This document shows, in pieces, positions 1 through 6,391 of a stretch of 9,651 bases of DNA. Source of the DNA: an uncultured Burkholderiales bacterium (GTDB lineage Bacteria; Pseudomonadota; Gammaproteobacteria; Burkholderiales; Burkholderiaceae_C); the NCBI GenBank assembly GCA_903953985.1, contig CAJBLW010000230.1:1-9651 (forward strand), given 5' to 3'. Under the pieces are notes generated by a model. It saw nothing but the letters and a program-made list of their open reading frames with translations, did no database searches and was not told the DNA's origin. Each line of letters begins with the position of its first letter. Within the stretch, counting starts at the first letter, position 1. The position numbers were made by a program, and so were the translations under genes.

Positions 1-909
1 AAATTCGGCCGGGGTCTGCGCCTTCAGGTCACCGCCATAGGAGCGCCATTTGGCGATCAACTCGGGGTTCTGGGCAGTGGCCTTTTGCATGGCCTCGCCC
101 AGTTTGGCCACCACAGCGGCAGGTGTGCCCGCGGGGGCAAACAAGCCAATCCAGGCGGTGGGGCTGAAGTCAGGCAAACCCGATTCGGCAAAAGTGGGCA
201 CATCCGGAAAGTTGGGGTGTCGCGTCTTGCCCGTCAGTGCCAGGATCTTCAGCTTGCCAGCCTTGACGTTGCCAATGGCAGCGGGCAAGGCATCAAAAAT
301 CACATTCACCTGACCTGCCACCAAATCCGCATAAGGACTCGAGGTGTTGTAGGGGACAAAATTGATCTTGACCCCAGCGTTCGAGGCAAACCACTCACCG
401 GCCAGATGGGAGTAGCTGCCCACACCCGAAGTGGCCGATGTCAAGGAGCCGGGCTGTTTTTTCAGCCGCTCGATCAGTTCCTTCGCATTTTTCTCGGGCA
501 CGCTCGGGTGGGCGGTCAAAGCGGTGTTCAGCAGACCCACAACGCTGATGGGCACAAAGTCCCGCTCCACCTTGTAAGGCACTTTGGCACCATAGGTGTA
601 GGGCAACACCGACATTGAGGTGGTCGAACCCATCACCAGGGTATAGCCATCGGGTGTGGCCTTGGCTCCCGCTTCCATGCCAATCATGGTGGAGGCACCC
701 GGACGGTTTTCCACCACGACCGACTGCCCCAGCGCCTTGGACAACTCCAGCGCAATTTCACGGGTATTGGCGTCGGGGCCTGTGCCCACGGGGAAAGGGG
801 CAATGATCTTGATCGGCTTGTTCGGATAGTCCTGGGCTATGGCGGGCAAGGCACTGAACAAAGCCAAGGCCAAAGTGGCCAGGCCCAAGCGGCGGGTGGT
901 GCGGTTCAT
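1..909 (-). CDS. Bug/TTT-family periplasmic substrate-binding protein, C-terminus cut by window edge
   Basis: The reading frame is open from the ATG at 909-907 down to base 1, giving 303 residues. The family usually has about 320-330, so only about 20 C-terminal residues are missing. It starts MNRTTRRLGLATLALALF and has a signal peptide ending near ALPAIA-QD (residue 26), so the product should be periplasmic. Typical Bug elements follow in order: YPNKPIKIIAPFP, a ligand loop with Asp46, VVVENRPGA, TPDGYTLV, then FVPYN and ADLVAGQVNVIFDA. The family binds carboxylates, often aromatic or dicarboxylic acids, and delivers them to TctAB-type transporters; many members are orphans. A good Shine-Dalgarno (AGGAG, 8 bases before the ATG on the minus strand) supports the start. 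It diverges from the catabolic operon at 1058, so it may share its regulation. The usual PxGGxxD ligand loop reads PVGTGPD here. The ligand is unknown. Confidence 0.93.
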   Translation of the reverse strand, partial: MNRTTRRLGLATLALALFSALPAIAQDYPNKPIKIIAPFPVGTGPDANTREIALELSKALGQSVVVENRPGASTMIGMEAGAKATPDGYTLVMGSTTSMSVLPYTYGAKVPYKVERDFVPISVVGLLNTALTAHPSVPEKNAKELIERLKKQPGSLTSATSGVGSYSHLAGEWFASNAGVKINFVPYNTSSPYADLVAGQVNVIFDALPAAIGNVKAGKLKILALTGKTRHPNFPDVPTFAESGLPDFSPTAWIGLFAPAGTPAAVVAKLGEAMQKATAQNPELIAKWRSYGGDLKAQTPAEF

Positions 910-988
910 GCGGGTATCTCCTGTTGGTGGATGGTCACGACCTTGAGGTCTGCCAGCATTCTTTCAAAACAGGTAAATTATCACTATG

Positions 989-1012
989 GGATAAACCATT
1001 AGTTTTTTATCC
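989..1012. promoter_or_regulatory. Inverted repeat in divergent promoter region, candidate IclR operator
   Basis: The arms GGATAAA (989-995) and TTTATCC (1006-1012) are perfect complements, separated by 10 bases. They lie in the 148-base gap between the divergent Bug gene and the VOC gene, in the only clearly A+T-rich stretch there. The position, close to both starts, suits an operator controlling both directions. The IclR gene in the operon is the obvious local regulator, and IclR proteins bind palindromes; the pairing of protein and site is inference. I could not assign convincing -35/-10 pairs in either direction. Confidence 0.5.
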
Positions 1013-1047
1013 AATAATCAAAATAGAATGAATGCAATTTTTGCAAA

Positions 1048-1052
1048 AGGAG
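1048..1052 (+). promoter_or_regulatory. Ribosome binding site that fixes the VOC gene start
   Basis: AGGAG, five bases before the ATG at 1058, is a near-consensus Shine-Dalgarno. An in-frame ATG at 1028 would extend the protein by ten residues (MNAIFAKGVI), but it has no ribosome binding site and would place this Shine-Dalgarno inside the coding region. I therefore choose 1058. Confidence 0.8.
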
Positions 1053-1057
1053 TGATC

Positions 1058-1618
1058 ATGGCCAAGCCACTTGCCCAGTCCAATTCGCTGGTCTTCAGCC
1101 ACATGGGGATTTATGTGCGCGACCTCGAACGCATGGCCCGCTTTTACAAAGACGTGATGTGCTTCTTCGAAACCGATCGCGGCGATCTGGGTCCTGTGCA
1201 ACTGGTCTTCCTCAGTCGCGACCCGTCCGAACACCACCAAATCGTGCTGGCCACGGGCCGCCCTGCGGACCTGTCGTTCAGCGTGATCAACCAAATTTCA
1301 CTGCGCGTGCCCGACCTGGCCTCGTTGCGCACGGTGCGTGACCGTGTAAAGGCCGATCCCGATGTGAGCGACTTGGTCTGCACCAGCCATGGCAATGCGG
1401 TGTCGATTTACTTTCGCGACCCCGAAGGCAACCGCCTGGAGGTGTTCCTGGACATGCCTTGGTATTGCGAGCAGCCGCTGCGCGAACCGATCGACCTGGA
1501 CCAAAGCGACGAAGCCGTGATGGCCGCTGCTGAAGCACTGGCGCGCAGTCGGCCCAAATTTCGCAGCCGCGCCGAGTGGTTGAAAGAAATGCAGCAACTC
1601 ATGGGCTACCAGGCATGA
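1058..1618 (+). CDS. VOC-superfamily protein, extradiol ring-cleavage dioxygenase-like
   Basis: 186 residues with two beta-alpha-beta-beta-beta modules: about 12-65 (opening FSHMGIYVRDLE, closing EHHQIVLATG) and about 76-132 (opening INQISLRVPDL, closing FRDPEGNRLEVFLD). A C-terminal helical tail of about 50 residues follows. This is the VOC fold of type I extradiol dioxygenases and glyoxalases. Expected metal ligands are His15 at the start of module 1 and Glu128 in the last strand of module 2. The position usually held by the middle His, in the first strand of module 2, appears to be Gln79. First gene of the operon, overlapping the hydroxylase gene by four bases (ATGA). A natural role is opening the ring of the diol made by that hydroxylase, but glyoxalase- or isomerase-like chemistry is also possible. 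The fold is secure; the reaction is inference. Confidence 0.85.
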   Translation: MAKPLAQSNSLVFSHMGIYVRDLERMARFYKDVMCFFETDRGDLGPVQLVFLSRDPSEHHQIVLATGRPADLSFSVINQISLRVPDLASLRTVRDRVKADPDVSDLVCTSHGNAVSIYFRDPEGNRLEVFLDMPWYCEQPLREPIDLDQSDEAVMAAAEALARSRPKFRSRAEWLKEMQQLMGYQA

Positions 1619-3126
1619 ACCAGACGGTGTTTGACGTCGCCATCATTGGCTACGGCCCGGCGGGTGCCACGCTGGCCAACTTGTTGGGCCAATATGGCCT
1701 GTCGGTGTTGGTGCTCGAGCGCGAGGGAGAGATCTACCCCCTGCCCCGCGCCATCCATTTCGACGGCGAAACCATGCGCGTGTTCGAGACCGCCGGTTTG
1801 CGCCCACAGGTCGAGTGCATCTCGCGCCCGGGCCTCAAGGGCATGTACTTCAACAACGCCGCAGGCGAGACCTTGCTGATCCGCGCGGGCACCCAAGAAC
1901 GTGGCCCGCATGGCTGCGCCACCAACCACTACTTTCACCAACCCGAACTCGAAGCCGTGTTGCGGTCTGGCTTGCAACGCTACCCGCGGGTGCAGGTGCG
2001 CACCCGTCACGAGGTCACCGCCATCGAAGACGGTGCTGACGCCGCCACCTTGCAGGTCACCGACCTGCAAACACAAGAACGACATGCCGTGCAGGCCCGC
2101 TACGTGGTCGGCTGCGACGGCGCCCGATCGCTGGTGCGCAAAGTGCTGGGCACCCGCATGCGCGATCTGGGGCTGCACCAGCCCTGGCTGGTGTTCGATG
2201 TGCGGCTCAAAACCGACGTCCCCGGCTTGCCTGACCACACGGTGCAGCACTGTGACCCCGCCCGCCCCATGACTTATTGCAATGTGACCGGCAACCGCAG
2301 GCGCTGGGAAATCATGCTCATGCCCGGTGACAAGCCGGAGGACATGGTCCTGCCCGAGACACTGTGGAAACTGGTGAGCAAATGGGTCACACCAAGCCAA
2401 GCCGACATCGAACGCGCCGTGATTTACACCTTTCACTCGGTGATCGCCGAGGGTTGGCGCCAAGGCCGCTTGATGCTGGCCGGCGACGCAGCCCATCAGA
2501 CGCCGCCCTTCCTCGGACAAGGCATGTGCGCGGCCATCCGCGATGTGTCCAATTTGGCCTGGAAGCTTGAAGCCGTGCTGCGCGGGTGTGCAGACGATGC
2601 GCTGCTGGACACCTACGAAAGCGAACGTTCACCGCATGTAAAAGCCTTCATCGACTTGGCCGTGAAGCTGGGCGACATCATCCAAACCACCGACCCGCAA
2701 GCGGCACGCGAACGCGATGCCAAGTTCAAAGCCGGGCAGCCCGAAATTTTTCAGTTTCCGACGCCGCGCCTGGGCCCTGGCGTCTGGCAAGGCGAGCTGG
2801 CACCGGTGGCCCAAGTTTTCCCGCAACCCACACTGGCCAATGGCCATCTGCTGGACACGCTGCTGGGCTTGAACTTTGCCGTCCTGGGCGAGGACACCGT
2901 GCTAGCCAAAGTCAGCGAAGAAACCCGTGAGCGCTGGCAGGCGCAAGGCGTGGTCACCGTGCCTGCGCGCGACCCCGAGGTCAAAGCCTGGCTGGACCAG
3001 CAAGGCGTGCGCGCCGTGCTGCTGCGGCCGGACCGTTACATTCTGGGGGTGGCCCAAAACAGTGCCGACCTCGATCGCATCAGCGCCTTGTTGCCCGCTG
3101 CAGGTGCATTGGCCCACGGATGTTGA
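1615..3126 (+). CDS. FAD-dependent aromatic hydroxylase, MhpA-like
   Basis: 503 residues, the normal size for class A flavin monooxygenases of the PHBH/phenol hydroxylase group. The dinucleotide-binding GYGPAG is at residues 12-17, ending with the acidic VLVLERE strand. The DG motif (VVGCDGARSLVR) is at 164-175. The second FAD motif, LAGDAAHQTPPFLGQG, is at 288-303. The C-terminal part from about 400 matches the thioredoxin-like domain of this family and ends RPDRYILGVAQ. The closest family I recognise is MhpA, 3-(3-hydroxyphenyl)propionate 2-hydroxylase, which uses NADH and O2 to add an ortho hydroxyl to a phenolic acid. The exact substrate here is unknown, so I give no symbol. The ATG at 1615 overlaps the stop of the VOC gene; a GTG at 1576 in the same frame would add residues unlike the family N-terminus. 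A cytoplasmic enzyme. Confidence 0.93.
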   Translation: MNQTVFDVAIIGYGPAGATLANLLGQYGLSVLVLEREGEIYPLPRAIHFDGETMRVFETAGLRPQVECISRPGLKGMYFNNAAGETLLIRAGTQERGPHGCATNHYFHQPELEAVLRSGLQRYPRVQVRTRHEVTAIEDGADAATLQVTDLQTQERHAVQARYVVGCDGARSLVRKVLGTRMRDLGLHQPWLVFDVRLKTDVPGLPDHTVQHCDPARPMTYCNVTGNRRRWEIMLMPGDKPEDMVLPETLWKLVSKWVTPSQADIERAVIYTFHSVIAEGWRQGRLMLAGDAAHQTPPFLGQGMCAAIRDVSNLAWKLEAVLRGCADDALLDTYESERSPHVKAFIDLAVKLGDIIQTTDPQAARERDAKFKAGQPEIFQFPTPRLGPGVWQGELAPVAQVFPQPTLANGHLLDTLLGLNFAVLGEDTVLAKVSEETRERWQAQGVVTVPARDPEVKAWLDQQGVRAVLLRPDRYILGVAQNSADLDRISALLPAAGALAHGC

Positions 3127-3138
3127 ACTGACCCCACC

Positions 3139-3900
3139 ATGATCGATAAAGCAGACAAAGCCGACACCAGCCTCGCCCGCATGCTCAGCGTGCTCGACTT
3201 GTTCTCCGACCAGCGCCTGCACTGGAGCGCCGAAGACATCAGCGAAACGCTGGGGGTGTCCTTGCCCACCAGTTACCGCTACCTCAAGACCCTCAGCGAT
3301 GCGGGCTTGTTGCGGCGCGGCAGCGATGCCCAGTTCACGCTGGGGGCACGCATCGTGGTGCTGGACCATTTCATCCGCCAGGCCGACCCGGTGCTTCAGT
3401 GTGGCGTGCCGTTCATGAAGGATCTGGTGGCCCAAACCGGTTTTGACTGTGTGGTCTCCAGCTTGCACGGTAACCAGTTGCTGGACACCCACCGCGAGTT
3501 CGGCACCATGCCTGCCAATTTGAGTTATGGCCGTGGTCGCCCGCGTCCGCTGTTTCAAGGCGGCGCACCCAAAGTGATTCTGGCAGGGCTGCCCACGCCA
3601 CAGCTGCACAAAATGCTGGACACCCACAGCATGGCGGTGGCTGCAGCCGGGCTGCCCACCGATTGGCCCAGCTTTCGGCGTTACTACAGCCAGATCCGCA
3701 AGGACGGCTTTTATTTCTCCAACGGCGAACTCGAAACCACTTTGGCTGCGATCGCGGTGCCCTTACAGCAGACCGACGGCACCGTGATCGGCGCACTCTC
3801 TCTGGTAACCACTGTGCAACGCATGGCGGTGATCGACCAGACCAAACTCACCCCCCTCATCCAGCGCGCCGCACGCGAAATTTCTGCGCGGCTGCACTGA
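3139..3900 (+). CDS. IclR-family transcriptional regulator
   Basis: 253 residues, the family's usual length. The N-terminal winged helix-turn-helix spans about 11-70 (SLARMLSVLDLF, then WSAEDISETLGV and SLPTSYRYLKTLSDAGLL). The effector-binding domain follows from about 80 to the end, with FDCVVSSLHG, a GRPRPLFQGGAPKVILA segment, and the late IAVPLQQTDGTVIGALSLV strand pair. IclR proteins often control aromatic-acid catabolism, either as activators or repressors, with pathway substrates as effectors. The gene starts 12 bases after the hydroxylase stop without an obvious Shine-Dalgarno, so translation is probably coupled. It lies inside the operon, implying it is transcribed with the genes it controls. 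The candidate operator is the inverted repeat at 989-1012. Effector unknown. Confidence 0.93.
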   Translation: MIDKADKADTSLARMLSVLDLFSDQRLHWSAEDISETLGVSLPTSYRYLKTLSDAGLLRRGSDAQFTLGARIVVLDHFIRQADPVLQCGVPFMKDLVAQTGFDCVVSSLHGNQLLDTHREFGTMPANLSYGRGRPRPLFQGGAPKVILAGLPTPQLHKMLDTHSMAVAAAGLPTDWPSFRRYYSQIRKDGFYFSNGELETTLAAIAVPLQQTDGTVIGALSLVTTVQRMAVIDQTKLTPLIQRAAREISARLH

Positions 3901-3934
3901 TGCTTTTTCTCTCCTTTTGACTGAAAGATCCTCC

Positions 3935-4786
3935 ATGAAACTCATCAGCTTTTTGAACCAGGGCGCGCCCTCCTACGGTGTCGTGAACGGCGACGACGTG
4001 CTTGACCTGAGCACCATCCTGGGGGCACAAGCGCCCGACCTGAAAACCCTGATCGCCAAAAACCTGTTTGGTGCAGCGGCTGATGCGGTCAAGGCGCACA
4101 AGCCCACGCTCAAGTTCTCGCAATTGCAGCTGTTGCCCGTGATCCCCAACCCGGGTCAGATTTTTTGCATCGGCCTGAATTACGGCGAACACGTGCTCGA
4201 AACCGGCCGCGAAGTGACCGAAGTACCGACCATCTTTTTACGCCTGGCCGACTCGCAGGTCGCGCACGGCCAGGACATCATGCGCCCGCCCGAGTCGCAC
4301 CGCCTGGACTACGAAGCCGAGATCGCCGTGATCATCGGCAAGGGCGGCCGCCGCATCCAAGAAGAAGACGCCTGGGTCCACATTGCAGGCTACAGCTGCT
4401 ACAACGACGGTTCGGTGCGCGACTGGCAAGTGGCCACCTCGCAGTGGACGCCCGGCAAGAACTTCTACAAAACCGGCGGCTTTGGCCCCTGGATGGTGAC
4501 CAGCGACGAGATCGCGCCTGCACAAGTGATGCGCCTGCAAACCGTGCTCAACGGCCAGGTGCTGCAAGACACCACCACCGACAAGATGATCCACAGCATC
4601 CCGCGCCAGATCGCCTACATCTCGACCTTCATCCCGCTGTCGCCTGGCGATGTGATCGTGACCGGCACCCCCGGCGGCGTGGGCAACAAGCGCACCCCTC
4701 AGATCTTCATGAAACCCGGTGACGTCTGCGAGATCGTGGTGGACGCCATCGGCACGCTGCGCAACGGGATCCGCGACGACGCATGA
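3935..4786 (+). CDS. Fumarylacetoacetate hydrolase (FAH) family protein
   Basis: 283 residues. A short N-terminal domain (1-70, beginning MKLISFLNQG) precedes the catalytic FAH domain (about 72-280). The entry motif CIGLNYGEH (78-86) carries the likely catalytic His86. The metal site is visible as Glu127 and Glu129 in DYEAEIAVIIGK and Asp158 in NDGSVRD. The closing motif is SPGDVIVTGTPGGVG (236-250). Family members use Mg2+ or Mn2+ to hydrolyse, decarboxylate or isomerise ring-opened 2,4-dioxo or 2-hydroxy-dienoate acids such as fumarylpyruvate or homoprotocatechuate products. Here it should act after ring cleavage; which reaction cannot be told. I prefer the ATG at 3935 because the family begins MKL.SF; a TTG at 3917 in frame would add six residues. 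It starts 34 bases after the IclR stop and overlaps the thioesterase gene by four bases. Confidence 0.92.
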   Translation: MKLISFLNQGAPSYGVVNGDDVLDLSTILGAQAPDLKTLIAKNLFGAAADAVKAHKPTLKFSQLQLLPVIPNPGQIFCIGLNYGEHVLETGREVTEVPTIFLRLADSQVAHGQDIMRPPESHRLDYEAEIAVIIGKGGRRIQEEDAWVHIAGYSCYNDGSVRDWQVATSQWTPGKNFYKTGGFGPWMVTSDEIAPAQVMRLQTVLNGQVLQDTTTDKMIHSIPRQIAYISTFIPLSPGDVIVTGTPGGVGNKRTPQIFMKPGDVCEIVVDAIGTLRNGIRDDA

Positions 4787-5232
4787 GCCAAAAGGTGTTT
4801 TCAACGTCCGATGCCCAGGGCTATTTCAGCCGCATGTTGCGCGGCGAAATGCCCCCTGCGCCGGTGCTCACGCTGCTGGGTAGCCGCATCAGCGCGGTGG
4901 ATGCAGCCGCTGGCAGCCTGAGCGCCATCTATGAAGCACAGGCCAACTTCCGCAACCCGGCGGGCACCGTGCAAGGCGGCATGCTCAGCGCCATGCTCGA
5001 CGACCTGACGGCCAGCCTGGTGGACGCCACCCTCGCGGCAGGGCAAGGCGTGGCCACACTCAACTTGAATGTGTCCTTTCTGCGCCCGGCGCAGGTGGGC
5101 TCACTGCAGGGCGAAGCCCGCATGCTGCGCCGTGGACGCGACGTGTGCCATGTGATGGGCACATTGCTGCAAGACGGCAAGGAAGTGGCCACCGCCGTGG
5201 CGGTGTGCAAAATCGTTTCTGCACCTTTGTAA
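4783..5232 (+). CDS. Hotdog-fold thioesterase, PaaI/YdiI-like
   Basis: 149 residues, a single hotdog domain of the 4HBT/PaaI group. The central helix is visible as NPAGTVQGGMLSAMLDDL (58-75). Gln64-Gly65-Gly66 stands where many members have HGG, a common variant, and Asp73/Asp74 are in the usual catalytic acid position. The strands TLNLNVSFLRPA (93-104) and the C-terminal VATAVAVCKIV complete the fold. Such enzymes hydrolyse acyl-CoA or hydroxyaryl-CoA thioesters in the cytoplasm. The start overlaps the FAH stop (ATGA), so the two proteins are probably made together. Its presence suggests a CoA-linked intermediate, or rescue of dead-end CoA esters, in the pathway of this operon; the substrate is not predictable. 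Confidence 0.88.
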   Translation: MSQKVFSTSDAQGYFSRMLRGEMPPAPVLTLLGSRISAVDAAAGSLSAIYEAQANFRNPAGTVQGGMLSAMLDDLTASLVDATLAAGQGVATLNLNVSFLRPAQVGSLQGEARMLRRGRDVCHVMGTLLQDGKEVATAVAVCKIVSAPL

Positions 5233-5310
5233 GACCACGATCCGCATTACCATGACGCGTCACATGCTCTCGTCGCATCTGACCCACATCCATTTTTTGG
5301 AGACCCCCCG

Positions 5311-6318
5311 ATGAAAAGTTGCACGATTCACCACACTGTCCTCAGCCTTGGTCACGCGCTTGTTCGCACAGGGGTTCTGTCCCTGGGCCTGCTGACCAGC
5401 CTGGGCATGGCCCACGCGCAAGACGCATGGCCCTCGCGGCCCATCAAACTGCTGGTAGGCTTTGCGCCCGGTGGCAGCAGCGACATGGTGGCCAGACTGA
5501 TTGCCACGCCCTTGGGTGAGCGACTCGGTCAGCCTGTGGTGGTGGAAAACCGCGCGGGAGCGGGTGGCAACATCGCCGCCGATGCCGTGGCCAAAGCTGC
5601 ACCGGATGGCTACACGCTGGTGCTGCTGCCCAGTGGTCATTCGAGCAATGCGGCCATGAAAAAGAACCTGCCGTTCGATCCGGTCAATGACTTTGCCTGG
5701 GTCTCCACTGTCACCACCTATCCGCTGACGTTATCGGTCAAGCCAAACTCGCCCATCACCTCGTTCAATGATTTCATCCAGCGCGTGAAAAGCGAACCCA
5801 ACCGTTACACCTACACCTCGGTGGGTGTGGGCACGGCGATGCACTTGTTTGGCGAATGGTTGATGGCAGAAAGCGGCGGCGTGGCCACTCATGTGCCTTT
5901 CAAGGGCGGCACGGCACCGATGATGGAGTTGCTGGCCGGTCGGGTGGACGTGATGATCGACACCATGACCACCACAGCGCCGCTGTTCAAGGAGAACCGG
6001 GTACGCGTTTTGGCCACCACTGCGCCAGCAGGTCAGAACGCCCTGCCGGGCGTGCCTTCTGTGGCGGACAGTTTTCCGGGGGTGGTGTTCGATTCTTGGC
6101 TGGGCATCGCGGGCACCAAAGGCACTCCGCAATCGGTCGTCGATCGGCTCAACCGTGAACTCCGTGCTGTGCTTGACCAACCTGCGGTCAAACAACGCCT
6201 GATCGACTGGGGTGGTCGCCCACAGGCCAACACGCCCGTAGAATTTCGCACCCGTGTGGACGGTGAGATTCGCCAGCTCAGCCGGATCGTGGCCGATCGC
6301 AAGATCGAAGTCCAGTGA
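5311..6318 (+). CDS. Bug/TTT-family periplasmic substrate-binding protein
   Basis: 335 residues, complete. A somewhat long signal peptide (1-36) ends AHA-QD, so the mature protein is periplasmic. Family landmarks follow: WPSRPIKLLVGFAPGGSSD (Asp58 in the ligand loop), VVVENRAGAGGN, APDGYTLVL, LPFDPVNDFAWVS, THVPFKGGTAPMMELLAGRVD and LPGVPSVADSFPG. GGAG eight bases before the ATG is a good ribosome binding site. It follows the thioesterase gene by 78 bases on the same strand and is the last gene before the hairpin at 6359, so it likely belongs to the operon and binds the pathway's carboxylate substrate. No TctA/TctB membrane genes are in the window. It is clearly a different paralogue from the divergent binding protein at the left edge. 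Confidence 0.94.
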   Translation: MKSCTIHHTVLSLGHALVRTGVLSLGLLTSLGMAHAQDAWPSRPIKLLVGFAPGGSSDMVARLIATPLGERLGQPVVVENRAGAGGNIAADAVAKAAPDGYTLVLLPSGHSSNAAMKKNLPFDPVNDFAWVSTVTTYPLTLSVKPNSPITSFNDFIQRVKSEPNRYTYTSVGVGTAMHLFGEWLMAESGGVATHVPFKGGTAPMMELLAGRVDVMIDTMTTTAPLFKENRVRVLATTAPAGQNALPGVPSVADSFPGVVFDSWLGIAGTKGTPQSVVDRLNRELRAVLDQPAVKQRLIDWGGRPQANTPVEFRTRVDGEIRQLSRIVADRKIEVQ

Positions 6319-6358
6319 TCCTAGATCGGGCGATTTGGCGAGCCTGAAGCGAACTTGA

Positions 6359-6385
6359 CCCAGCGGCAGTGCACTGCCTGCTGGG
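6359..6385. terminator. Strong hairpin between convergent genes, probable terminator without a clear U tract
   Basis: CCCAGC-GGCAG (6359-6369) pairs with CTGCC-T-GCTGGG (6374-6385), leaving one bulged T and a TGCA loop. The stem of 11 G+C-rich pairs lies 40 bases after the Bug gene stop and 6 bases beyond the thiolase stop. Neither strand has a proper T run after the stem, so intrinsic termination is uncertain. It could instead protect mRNA 3' ends. Confidence 0.5.
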
Positions 6386-6391
6386 CAAAAC

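Noticed and set aside
85..618. Plus-strand open frames of 87 and 177 codons at the left edge
   Set aside because: The minus strand here encodes an uninterrupted Bug protein with signal peptide and family motifs, so these are shadows.
939..950. GACCT-TG-AGGTC repeat in the leader of the left-edge Bug gene
   Set aside because: Five-base arms with no further symmetry or second copy; too weak to call an operator.
1028..1057. Upstream in-frame ATG for the VOC gene
   Set aside because: It has no ribosome binding site, whereas the ATG at 1058 has AGGAG at ideal spacing.
1576..1614. GTG start extending the hydroxylase N-terminus
   Set aside because: The extra 13 residues do not match the family, which begins just before the FAD-binding strand. 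The ATG at 1615 gives a typical ATGA overlap.
1606..2520. A 304-codon minus-strand open frame within the hydroxylase gene
   Set aside because: The hydroxylase frame carries three FAD motifs in order; the reverse frame has only compositional bias.
5253..5262. TGACGCGTCA palindrome between the thioesterase and second Bug genes
   Set aside because: The arms are only five bases and do not extend. Such short palindromes are common in this base composition, and no second copy was seen.
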